Below, piece after piece: positions 1 to 10,015 of a stretch of DNA of 64,000 bases. The translations under genes and the position numbers were made by a program. The notes under the pieces were generated by a model, which saw nothing but the letters and a program-made list of their open reading frames with translations, did no database searches and was not told where the DNA came from. Within the stretch, counting starts at the first letter, position 1. Every line of letters starts with the position of its first letter. Origin of the DNA: Diphasiastrum complanatum (Eukaryota > Streptophyta > Lycopodiopsida > Lycopodiales > Lycopodiaceae); contig CM055101.1 of NCBI GenBank assembly GCA_029204225.1, positions 32,741,683 to 32,805,682 on the forward strand, read 5' to 3'.

Positions 1-526
1 TCATCTGATGGCATGTTATGTCTCATCAATTGACCAAGGGTTTTATGCGCACTTTGTGCTGAAAATAACTCTAGTGGTAAGGCACAATCCTCATATTCCA
101 AGAACAAAAGGTATGCATTCATGCAAATTGATCTTACTCACTAAATGCTACCAGGTCATATGCATTATCAAACACAATTAAGATTTGACCACTTATATAT
201 ATATATTTTAAGCCTATCCTATTTTTTTAAAAAAAAAAATTGTTTTGTCAACCAACATAGACAACTATGCCAGTACAGTTTGATTATTATTTTCTCTCGT
301 AGTGTTGTCAAGCTGCAAGTAAAGTATATCTAGAAGAGTCTCACCAAATTCATATAATATTTATGTGCAATAATAATTGTCAAATTTGGATCATTTCTAA
401 TATTAGGATAATTCAAAATAATTTTAGATTCCAAAGTGGCATTAAACACAAGTGCTCCAACCAAATGAAATTGGTCTCATTGAAATTGCTTTTGCAACAT
501 CCACTAAAAACTACAAGTCAAATTAG
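1..526. other. AT-rich DNA, no gene seen
   Basis: Strongly AT-rich sequence with A/T runs near 190-240. A 62-codon plus-strand open frame begins at 145 but has no recognisable motif and low-complexity composition, so I do not call it. Confidence 0.6.
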
Positions 527-1152
527 TTAAAACAAAATGCTATCTTTAAATATTTTGTAACTAAGTATAAGAATTATAAAATAATCAAAATCACTTGCTT
601 CAATTAAGTTTTTACCTTTGTCATCTAAAGTCTTTGCAAGTTGTTTGCCAGATTTTGAAAGTTCACAAGTTAAATAGACCGTCATTCGTGATTTCTTAGG
701 AATCTTCACTAGACCAAGGTCTCTCTTCCAAATCTTGAGAAAAGAATTTGGCAATTTCTCTCCATGTACATCTATGAAATGCTTTAACCAAGTAGTTGCA
801 TTCAAAGCATTTGGGTATATTGTTTGTCCTTGCAAAAAGCCTTGTAAGTCGGGTCTTTTTGCAATCTTACATGCATTATCTGAAGTCTAGAGTTTCCAAC
901 TGCATGAACGACCTTGTAAGCCTTACAACAAACTTCTGTTGTGTGCAAAAAATAGAAATAACAACTTTTGTCTAGCCTAATGGTTACACATAAATAATAA
1001 TTGTTTTCATCTTTGGTCCCTAGTGAAAAAATTTGATCGCAATTTTTCAATTTTCTTGAAACTCGATTTCTACAAGCAAGAGGATGACCAACAAATCTTT
1101 TTTCGTACCTTACGAATCTCAGGTCTGGCAAGTAATTGCTCTTGACAATCCA
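527..1152 (-). pseudogene. Broken transposase-like gene fragment
   Basis: Two minus-strand open frames (about 1152-802 and 835-527) overlap in different frames and read like one protein with a frameshift near 810-835. The upstream half carries a VCCKAYKVVHAVG-type segment. The downstream half has TTWLKHFIDVHGEKLPNS followed by LKIWKRDLGLVKIPKKSR. The pattern 'CrkaF..ihgis' followed by 'FyklWk...v.IpK.sR' is what I associate with transposon-encoded proteins of the DUF7869-related group seen in seed-free plants and animals. That assignment is from memory and is inference. No ATG fits the upstream frame, which begins after a stop at 1153-1155, so this is a decayed internal piece, not a working gene. 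Confidence 0.4.
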
Positions 1153-2220
1153 TTAAAAGTGGCTTAGACTAAAAGTCTCTTTTATATTTTCTCTTTGTTT
1201 TTTGTTCTACTCTGTACAATGACTATGTGGTTTTACGATTGTTGGCATTGATCAAAAACCACTTGCTTCACAAAACGTTTAAAAAGAGTCATGTTCTCTA
1301 ACTTTAGTGTCGACATCTTGATCCTCACTTATTTCGACAAGTTGAACATCGTCAAAGCTCTTGTAAACTACACCAAATATAACTTTCTTAGACTTAGACT
1401 AACAAGAAGGTCTTTTTAGATTTAAAAAAAAATTGTCTCGTCGAAGATCAATTGGTTTGCAAAAAATTGTAGATTTGCTAGAATCAGTGACGGAGTGCGT
1501 CTCTTCTTTTTAATCCACATGTTTCATATTCAAACTCTAGTAAACAATGTTCAATCTCTTTTGCTCCAATAATCATATCTAGCAACCACCAACCCCAGTA
1601 ACATTTTGTGTTACTAAAGTTAATTCCTAAAAAAAACTATTACTAGAGAAATTTTAGATCAAGAACAAGTATAAGATATAGATGCCACCTCATTGAATGT
1701 AACAAAATGAGAATCACCAAGAGTGTTCTCATGAAAAACAAATACATTATGAATTGTAGAAAATGAACTCTCACTTATTTCTGAGTATTGTTCCACAACC
1801 AAAGAGATGTTAGAAGAAGAGTCGCTAGACATTGTAATTTCAAAAAAAATACAATTTAACTAGCTATGTCAAGCATAGGAACCTAACAATAGTATAACAA
1901 ACTTTTCTAACTACATGGAAAAAAGAGTCAAAAACTAAACTAGTTGACATGCTTGGAATGGGACATATCGAAATGCTATGCAAAATTCAATAGGATGAAA
2001 CAAACAATACAATAGAGAGCGTAAAAAATAAAACGTTTGGATTCAAGTTTGGGCTAGGGCTAGAATAAGTAGTAGTCCATGATTGTGGGGGTGTTTACAT
2101 CATGGCATTCATCGAGATTCCTCAGTAAAATTGATTTTTCAAAATTTTGAAGCATCGTTGACGCGGACGAGGACGTCGTTGATTCTCTCACTTCGCATTT
2201 TATGTGAAGTGGTTTTCTCT
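1153..2220. other. No clear gene; one small minus-strand ORF (1659-1832)
   Basis: AT-rich. A minus-strand ATG at 1832 opens 57 codons ending at 1659, starting MSSDSSSNISLVV, serine- and acid-rich. Its position upstream of the broken minus-strand transposase-like gene would fit a lost N-terminal exon, but nothing else supports that. No recognisable domains, RNA genes or terminal repeats were seen. Confidence 0.35.
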
Positions 2221-2278
2221 CACTTCACAAATTTTGGGAAGTGACTGGGAACGTTCCTCGTTCAAAATAGACTAACTT

Positions 2279-2510
2279 CGGCATTTTCTCTCTCTCGGGA
2301 TTTTGCAAAAAAGCCGAAGGTGCCCTTAAAAAGGCGAAGGTGCCCTTGAAACAGTTTAACTTATGAAAATAGATGACCTTCGGGAATTTTCTCTCTCGAA
2401 AAAATGCGAAAAAGCCGAAGGTGTTAAAAACAGTTAAACTTTTGAACTGCACAAGTTAAACTTTTGAACTATGCAAAGTGTCGCATTTCTGGGAAATGCG
2501 AAAAAGCCGA
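2279..2510. repeat. Interspersed GCCGAAG / CTTCGGC repeat cluster
   Basis: The words GCCGAAGGTG and CTTCGG recur in both orientations (about 2277, 2314, 2333, 2376, 2415 and 2505), each with an A-rich AAAAAG or TCTCTC neighbour. The inverted copies could fold into hairpins. The same stretch has GAAGTG words around 2200-2245. There is no coding signal. It may be part of an old LTR leader, but no partner LTR was found. Confidence 0.5.
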
Positions 2511-2530
2511 AGCTGTTGAAAACATAGTTT

Positions 2531-2620
2531 ATTTCTGCAGACTGTCGCGACACTTAGTGTATTTCTGCAGACTGTTGTGACACTTAGTGTATTTCTGCAG
2601 ACTGTTGAAAAAGTAATGTA
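2531..2620. repeat. Three-unit 30-bp tandem repeat
   Basis: ATTTCTGCAGACTGT recurs at 2531, 2561 and 2591, an exact 30-bp period. Units 1 and 2 differ at a few bases and unit 3 diverges in its second half. A similar word (GTATTTTTGCAGACTGT) occurs at about 57,968 inside a Copia LTR, so this tract may descend from the same LTR family. Confidence 0.8.
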
Positions 2621-2935
2621 AATCTGTAGACTTGTTCTAAATGCTAGTTCTTGGAAGTCCTTGAAGATGGCCAAGTTTTCAATGATTTCAAGTAATTGAA
2701 CTTAACATCTGAACTTGAAATTATGACAAGATTGGTTACCCTTTGCTGGAGATCAGTCGGAAGCCCATTGTAGACGTTCTTCAAATAAATTGGTTGTCTA
2801 AGTTTGTGATTCCTGCAGGTATCAGATGAGCAGACGTAGAACAAAAGTTAGTTTCACCTGACCCTAGATCAATGATCAATAAACATGCATGAAGAATCAT
2901 GAAATAGAAATTAGTCATTCACCAAGGAGGAAACT

Positions 2936-3651
2936 GTGGGCTTAATTTCCAACATGTATCCCGTTCTCCAACAATCACTCTCTCATCCTCCTCTAAGTCG
3001 ACTTCTGAGACCACATCAAGGGCCTCCCGAGATGTACAAGGCCCGACGGGACAAGTTCGTAAAACAACTTAGCTCCCCCGTCACTGCGTACAACCTTGTT
3101 GAGAATCTCATTCCTGCTAAACCCATCACGCTCATGCCATCTTCACCAGATCACACTCCACTTGACCTTTTTGAAACTAACACTACACTGGAGGGTTTGA
3201 CGACCCCCAGGCTGATCTACCAGACCATAGAAGATTTTCACCATGACCTGTTGGTTTCGATGTGGGTGAAGCTGAGACCTCAACAAGTGAAAGGGCTAGA
3301 TAAGAAGATAAAGGTGCCAAGGCGTTGGATGAATATTTGACAAAGCTACAACAAAAGCCAAAGGCAACCCCACCAATAGAGCCAAGACCCCAGATGGCCG
3401 ATACACGTGAATCGGAAAGATTTGAGAGGAAATACCTCAGAAGCATGAGGGGCAGAAATGACGATATCGACCAGAGCCATTATTCCACGAGGGCCGAAAT
3501 CATTGCTGCCCTACAGCCACAACCAGAATGGCAAAACAAGGTCTCGAAGGATAGCAGCAGATTGCAAGAGTATCTAAGGTCACCATCTTGGAAGAGGGTT
3601 GACCCCTTCTACATGCCAATCAAAAGAAGAAATTCGTGGCCGATGGAATGA
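2936..3651 (+). pseudogene. Possible retroelement gag-like relic, two frames
   Basis: Plus-strand open frames 2936-3340 and 3325-3651 overlap in different frames. The second continues the first after a frameshift near 3310. Visible pieces are YKARRDKFVKQLSSPVTAYN, then an acidic and proline-rich linker, then a charged segment with EWQNKVSKDSSRLQEYL. The first frame begins at GTG, not ATG. I do not recognise a conserved catalytic motif. The make-up (charged, proline-rich, next to an LTR) suggests a decayed retroelement polyprotein, which is inference only. Confidence 0.3.
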
Positions 3652-4499
3652 CCGCAAAGAAAAGATATCAACTGACTGATTATTCTAGGGGTTTCAGAAA
3701 GTTCAACAATTGATGATCTGAGGCTACAATTGCCAGACTTTGGCCATAAATATAAGTCTAGTGATGACTTGTGCATACGAGAAAGTCCTGAGTATTGTTG
3801 ATCCATAGCATTTCTTAGGATTCAAGAATGCTTTTGGTATTGAGGCCTAGATCCTATTAAGATCAATTCCAACATAGCCCTCCAGTCAGACGACCACCAA
3901 ATGATGGCCCGACTCTATTATAGAGCGGCGTTCATGTCGTCTCGCTATTCATGATGGTGGAAGACTGGCAAAAATTTGGATTCATCCAGAAGGTGTGAGA
4001 CTACCTGGAGCCACTACCATTCGGAAATGAATTACGTTTCCAAGTATTTGAAGCCTTGGAAAAGAAAATGAGTATGAGAAAACAGTTTGTGAGACGTCAA
4101 GACAAGCTGGACATGCATGAGGTTCTCAAATACGTTGGAATGTAAAGAGCCGTTGAGAGATCTCAATTTTGTGAGACAATTTTGTAGGGAATAAATACTT
4201 GGTTTTATGCAAACGAAAGAAGATCCACACTTTTCCAAGTGCCAAAGCAAAAGCGATGTCATTCAATATGTGTTACAGTGGGTCCTGCAACAGATTAGGG
4301 GAGGATGATGTTGGCAGATTCTAAGGAATCCCCAAGATGTCGAGCCAAAGCTATTCTAAGAGCACTTCTCAATCTAGATCGAGGAGGTCCTTGAGGAAGA
4401 AGAGAAGGACGAGAATGAGAGCCAAGCATGAGAGCCAAGAAATACTAGTTAGGATAACAGTTCGAAATCATGTGAGCCTCATGGTAAATCCTAAGTGAA
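3652..4499. other. Region between relic ORFs and LTR, no gene
   Basis: Only short open frames on either strand, none with a recognisable motif. A purine-rich stretch at 4380-4440 (GAGGAAGAAGAGAAGGACG type) encodes Arg/Glu-rich peptides in one frame. This is probably part of the same decayed retroelement as its neighbours. Confidence 0.4.
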
Positions 4500-5418
4500 G
4501 GAATGACCATGTAGGAGCTAGTATATGTAGGCATTTGTAATGAATGTGATAGACCCCTCTTAAATAAAATAGAGTGAGCCACCTTTTGATGGTGACCTCT
4601 AGTGGAGGAACTAATTTCACTTGTAATTTGTAAATTGTGGAATTGCCACTTAGGCTCCACATAGGTAGCTCATTGGCTTATTTAAGAGCCCCCCTCTCTT
4701 GTGAGGGAGCTTTACTTCTAATGTCATTCTCTTGAATTGAATAGAGAAGATCCTCCACAAGTTTTGGCATTCTTGAAGCTCCTTGTTCATAATGGCTTTC
4801 CTGAGTGATTCTATTATGAGCTTGCACATCCATCTTTGTGTGGATGTGGAATAAGAGTAGATTTCTTGCTTTCTTGCTCTAGATTAGAATCAAGATTTCA
4901 AATAAACTAGACAGGCTGAAGTAGTGGCATAGATTTTGCATATTCTTTTACTCTTCAGTTCGTTCTTGAGAAGTTTAGAAATCAAGAAATGAGTATTTCT
5001 TGATCCTTGCACTTGTAATGCTTGTTAGTTAGTTTCTTGTTCTCTTGATTTTCATTTCTGTCAATACATTACATTAATCTGAGATTCTTGAACGGTTTTC
5101 CAGTCGTTTTACAATAGATAGAAGTTAGGGCTGTATGGAGTTCATCTGAGTTGGTTGCTGAGAATGTTCTTGGCTTGCATGTTTCTTGATTTTGTGAGTG
5201 CTTCTGGAGTGAACGAGACCAAAGAATCCATTTACAGGCTGGATTTAAAACCTATACTATAATGAGAATTAGATCTTTCTACCTGATCTAGACAATGTGC
5301 TAAGAAGATAACATAAAGAACGCCCAATAATCTGGTAACAAGCATAAACAACTTGAAACCAGAGAAAAAAACCATAAAGCCACATTTCACAGATCCTCAG
5401 TGATAGAATCTATGAACA
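4500..5418 (+). mobile_element. Probable Gypsy-type 5' LTR
   Basis: The stretch before the primer site at 5421 reads like an LTR. It has a TTATTTAAGAG TATA-like box at about 4678, CT-rich and AATAAA-type signals after it, and ends in ...GAACA two bases before the primer site. The left boundary is uncertain because I found no matching 3' copy, and the TG start may lie anywhere from 4469 to 4523. It faces the gag frame at 6150-6908, as expected for a plus-strand element. Without a second LTR, the extent is an estimate. Confidence 0.55.
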
Positions 5419-5420
5419 TT

Positions 5421-5433
5421 TGGCGCCATTACC
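5421..5433 (+). other. tRNA-Asp-like primer binding site
   Basis: TGGCGCCATTACC. TGGCGCC followed by a TTGCC-like word is the usual tRNA-Asp primer site of many plant Gypsy elements. Here two of the 13 bases differ from TGGCGCCGTTGCC. It sits 2 bp after the presumed LTR end and about 720 bp before gag. Confidence 0.65.
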
Positions 5434-5589
5434 ACTAGTGCACACACACAAACCAATTGAAAATGCCTTCTCTGTGCATCCCACACGGTTCTTGAGACTT
5501 CACGCTCCACTTTCTCAACCGAGCCTGTCACTCTGGTCTCGATCGACTCTCTGGCTTGGCCCTTGATCAAGTCTTCAAGCTCCACACCT

Positions 5590-6130
5590 GGCCGAGTCCA
5601 CGCACTTCCTCACTGGACCGAGCCGACTCCCAACTATCACCTCAACCGAGCCCTGCATTTGAACTCTCAACTGACTCTTACTCTCACGTCTCGACCAAGT
5701 CTTGACGAGTCTTGACTTACAGTCTCGACCGAGTCTTGACTTAATGTCTCGACCGAGTCCCGACATTGTCTCTTAACCGAACCAACCGGCCTGAGTCCCG
5801 ACATCAGATCTCGACTAAGTCCTCTTAGTCAGATCTTGACCAATGAGTCCTCTCGGCTAGATCTCAACCGAGTCTTTTCAGTCCCCGATTTCGATCGAGT
5901 CATCTCAGTCCCAAGTCTTCTCAGTCCGATCTTGACCAAGTCATCTCAGTCAAAATCTTGACCGAGTCATCTCAATCCAATCTAGACCGAGTCCTCTCAA
6001 ACAGATCATGACCAAGTCTTTTCAGTCCGATCACGACCGAGTCATCTCAGTCCTCTCAGCCATATCACGACCGAGTCTTCTCAGTCCCCCAATCTCGACC
6101 GAGTCCAGACCCTCAAATCTCAACCAAGTC
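5590..6130. repeat. Minisatellite of GACCGAGTC units in retroelement leader
   Basis: A run of imperfect units built on TCTCGACCGAGTC plus CTCTCAGTCCGAT, spaced irregularly by about 16-27 bp, is densest from 5690 to 6120. The repeats lie between the primer site and the gag ATG, so they form the untranslated leader of the Gypsy-type element. Variants change G/A and C/T at single positions, as expected of an ageing array. No frame stays open along its whole length. Confidence 0.75.
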
Positions 6131-6149
6131 ATTGCATTGACACTCTCGC

Positions 6150-6908
6150 ATGAAATCACAGGTCCATGAGCCATCCATGAACCCATTTGAGAGATGGGAA
6201 TCTACCAGAGCCGAAATCTCATATGACCGACCACATTTTTATGCTGCCGAGTCTTCTCACACAAGAGCTCACCTAAATGGGACTTTTGCCAACCACGGAC
6301 CTCGTACTGAAAAACGTACACTGAAGCTAAATCTCCCTAAGTACGATGGAAACTCAGACCCTCAGAGATTTTTACAAGTCTTTGAAAATGCTTGCGACCT
6401 ATATGTTGAGACATCTCACGAGGCCATGGTCCAACTTTTCTCGATGACCATGATAGGTCGCACACGTGAATGGTTTTTCAACCTGGATTGTGAAGATAAA
6501 CTTGATTGGTCTATCTTGAAAGAGTCCTTCATCAAATGTTTCAAACCATTTTATTTGATTGAAAGTCCCTTTGTCAAACTGAGTAATATCAAGATGGAAA
6601 AGGATAAAAAAGTACACGACTACATTGAGCGATTCAAACGTCTCAAGGGTCAAGTACAAGAGCAACCTACCAAGAATATGCTCATCATCTGGTTCTTAGT
6701 CGAACTTCCCAAATGGATTAGACGTGAGCTCAGATCTAACGATGAATACATGTCCTTAAAGATAGTAATGTCTGATGTCATCCGCGAAGAAGATGAAGGA
6801 TTGGATGTTGAGGATTCAAGAGAACGGAGAGCACATCGTGCTGTCCACGAATCAAAGCCGACCGAGGACCACTTAGGATCATCTTTGGATCGCAAATGGA
6901 ATTGCTAA
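6150..6908 (+). pseudogene. Gypsy-type retrotransposon gag (capsid region)
   Basis: Real ATG at 6150; 252 codons. After a charged N-terminus of about 60 residues comes a retrotrans_gag-type core from LPKYDGNSDPQRFLQVFENA (about residue 63) through MTMIGRTREWFFNL, DWSILKESFIKCF and VHDYIERFKRLKGQV to LPKWIRRELR. This order is typical of Ty3/Gypsy capsid. The frame stops at 6906-6908, but gag-like sequence continues in other frames. A first zinc-knuckle-like remnant lies near 7110-7165 (CEIYDFMGHTSFYCYY), and a second is in the ORF at 7585. No protease, RT or integrase follows, so the element is cut short. No host function is suggested. Confidence 0.8.
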
Positions 6909-7584
6909 ATCAGCAACACCAAATGCAGATGGACAAACTCACCAAAGAGTTTCAAAACACATTGAAGTCTATCCAAATATCCATGCCTGGTCAGCTACCC
7001 CTTGGTCAGGTACACCATAGATGAGAAAACACCTGGTGCCATTGCCAAGGTGCACACACAGGAAATGAATGCCCATCCTATCAACCAGTTTCAAACAATT
7101 CCCTGATCAAATGTGAAATCTATGATTTCATGGGCCATACATCCTTCTATTGCTACTACAATCCACGATACAACCATCGAGAACAAATAGGAGAACACGA
7201 TCAGCCTCCTAGGCCCCAATTTGTTTCCAGACCTCCACAAATGCAATATGAACAATGAAGCACTCCATCGGCTCAAATCCAAGAGCTACCAAGGCAAAAC
7301 CAACAACAATACCCGCCTCAATTAGCGCTCCTAGGTCCGCCTCCAAGGGGACCTCCAGAGAGAGGAACTCAACAAAATCGACCTCCTAAAGCACCTGTTC
7401 AAACACACTTTGTTGATAATTCCTCTGACACTCATACTATGCAGACAACACATCCACCTCTAGAAGTTACGCACATTACCATGAAGATCCCTCATGTTCC
7501 TGTCAAGGAAATGAGTATCCAAACAAGTTTGAAACTCCAGAACTGCTAGCCATCCAAGACGACTACGTAGTCACCCAAGGGCCA

Positions 7585-7971
7585 ATGAGCAACAGATATT
7601 TCATCTGTGGCAAAATCGGTCATTTCATGGTTGATTGTCAAGTCAAAAACCAATACCATGCCGAATGTCCAGAATGTGTATGCAAACATAGCTTTAAGGA
7701 TTGCCCCAAGCAACCTAACAAGATCCTACCTGCAAGACACGTATGTCACGAACCCGTTAGGGTCATGACCAGAGCACAACACAATGCTCACCAGCAGCAA
7801 CACCCAATAGATACACATGTTGATAGAGGAAGTTCCAACACAACTTCCACAATCCCCAAAGATTACCTTGATTCATTAGTGGAAAGGCGATACCATGAAT
7901 TTAGAGATGTCTATTTTGACGTACATAAGATCAGACTTCTCTTCTGTAACTTCATTAGTTACTACTTTTAA
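7585..7971 (+). pseudogene. Gag C-terminal zinc-knuckle remnant
   Basis: A 128-codon plus-strand frame (ATG at 7585) downstream of gag and frame-shifted from it. It contains YFICGKIGHFMVDC, a CCHC knuckle with the first Cys lost (Phe-Ile-Cys in place of Cys-x-x-Cys). A second Cys/His group follows (HAECPECVCKHSFKDC), then Gln/His-rich linker sequence. This fits the nucleocapsid part of the same Gypsy-type gag. The expected protease is not seen before the tandem repeats at 8018. Confidence 0.55.
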
Positions 7972-8017
7972 AGGAAAAATCTCTTGTGCAACTGTTTTTT
8001 TTTTTGTAAGCAGTTAA

Positions 8018-8300
8018 GGGAAACCATCTGCGAGGGAAACCATCTGCGCTAGCGTAGATGGTTTTTCATCCCTCACTTGTCACAAAATACAACGAGGTGC
8101 AATCAGAAAATAGCATCTAAATGTGATGGGAAACCATCTGCACCAACGGAGATGGTTTCCCAGCCCTCGCTTTCTCACAAAAAACATGATTTGCTACCTA
8201 AAACCAGTATCCAAACGAGATGGGAAGCCATCTGCGATCTGGGTTTCCCGTCCATCGGTGTTCACAAAAAAGGATCAAAAATTTAAAAAACGTGATCAAC
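8018..8300. repeat. 94-bp tandem repeat, each unit carrying a palindrome
   Basis: GGGAAACCATCTGC recurs at 8034, 8128 and (as GGGAAGCCATCTGC) 8222, exactly 94 bp apart, with an extra truncated copy at 8018. Each unit starts with a foldback. In unit 2, GGGAAACCATCT (8128-8139) pairs perfectly with AGATGGTTTCCC (8150-8161) around a 10-base loop. Unit 1 pairs almost as well and unit 3 is decayed. The rest of each unit (CCCTCRCTTGTCACAAAA-like, then AT-rich) is also shared. It lies just after a broken gag. It could be a small satellite or a multiplied foldback transposon. Confidence 0.8.
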
Positions 8301-10015
8301 GCAACCCTCTTATTTGATTAAGTACCTGCAAAACAAGTGTTCTAGAATCTGTCACGCTCATGAATCCGTCAACTCCAAGAATGTCTGCTGACGCTCGTCA
8401 ATGCTACAAATCCTAGAATGTCAATTCTTCGAATTCCAGGGACAATGGAGGTCACTGATCGTAGGGGGATGATGAAGATCGTTGATCGTAGGGGATGGTC
8501 GTTGATCGAAGGAGGTAAAGGTCGATGGTGGCAGTCTGGAGAGGAGGTACATGGTCGATGGAAGGCATTGTTTTTAGAGCCGTTACAAACAGGGCCCAAG
8601 CTGTAGGTAGTACGCTTCCAGCCGTTTTGAATTTTTTATGCATATATTGCGTGTACAAGTCTTGGGACCTGGTGCACAAGTCTATTTCATACGTTATGCT
8701 CCAAGATATTATTTGGACTCTTCAATTCGGCGTTTTCTGCTTTTGACGAGAGGACGTGAAGGATTCTACTACTCGGGGCAAACGAAGTACATCCGTGACC
8801 CACCTTCCGTTTTTGGTGTTTTGTGTGACGGTCCACTTACAGTGTCCACTTTTTTTAGAGTGTCTACTTTTTCTAGAATGTCGAACTTTTTATTTTTTGC
8901 ATTTGAGTTTGAATTCAAACATTCTTTTATTGCGACTTGTATTTAGCATCTCTTTTTAGTGTTAGTACAATACCACATGCAATTTTTTCATATGATCTTA
9001 CATGATCAAAACATAAGATGAGTTTAACTAGGTATCGTAATACTGATCTTGAGCAAGATTTATGTATCCAACGTTACCATTGAGATTTGGCCTTATTTGA
9101 TACTTGAGATTTGGCCATAGTCAAATGCTAGTATGTAACCACTTGTATGAACTAAAAAATACCGTCTCAAAACCTGATCCAAATCCCAAAGTTATATTCA
9201 CAATTTCTGAACCCCAGCTGTACAACGTTCAAGCTACTCATCTAGCAGCTCATGGAGTACATTTCATGTTGGAGCCATTTTCATTTTGTTGTGTTTGACG
9301 TTGATAGTATAACATACATAAATGATGTAAATGTGGATTAACTGGAGTTTAGTAGCAAATGAGACTGCAACTCACACAAACTCAACATGAACGAATTGCT
9401 ATCGGACACTAGCATTACTATCTGAGGACATGCTAGATATTTGAGTTTCCTTGCCAGTAGTCTTGATTCAAATTACAAAGGAGATCACAAGCAATATGCG
9501 TGTTAATTGTGGAAAAATGTAGATTAGAAAAATGCGTGCCTGCTATTGAACATATTGGTTTTGGGCTTGATACATCATAAGATTCAGACAGTCTTGTATG
9601 TTATGGCTATTCTTGTTGCAATAGTGGCTATACTTCAATGTCTGCAACACGACCATTTTTGTTTAATTGTACAAGATATGATGCCATGATTGTGACACTA
9701 AATGTGGTGGCAATTCTTGAATCTATCGACATCTAACAGGCTTATAGAAATTATTGTAGATTATATGTGTCTCAAGTTGTGGTACTTGTATGGACTAGTT
9801 AGTGATATTAGTCTTGGGATCTATTACCTCCAAATGCTCATCTTTGTCTTTGCCATATGCTTCTTTTGCTCTGGAATATACAATTCACAAGTAATGGTTG
9901 AGAGAAGTTGATCCGGACTCTCTTTTTGGCAAAGATTTTTTCTCTGGTGTTTGGCTTATTCTCATCCTAGCCTTTGCAAATAGAGTTTTAATAACTTACA
10001 TGTCTAGTAGGAAAG
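8301..10015. other. No gene recognised
   Basis: Short overlapping open frames only. Around 8455-8520 the words GTTGATCG and GTAGGGG repeat imperfectly and account for the Arg/Gly-rich ORFs. From 8830 to 8890 there is a small GTGTCCACTTTTT / GTGTCTACTTTTT / ATGTCGAACTTTTT repeat. From 9000 to 10,000 the sequence is AT-rich and closed in all frames beyond about 70 codons, with no recognisable domain. Confidence 0.5.

Noticed and set aside
8018-8300. CRISPR-like regularly spaced repeats
   Set aside because: The whole 94-bp unit is repeated, spacers included, and this is a plant nuclear context. It is an ordinary tandem repeat.
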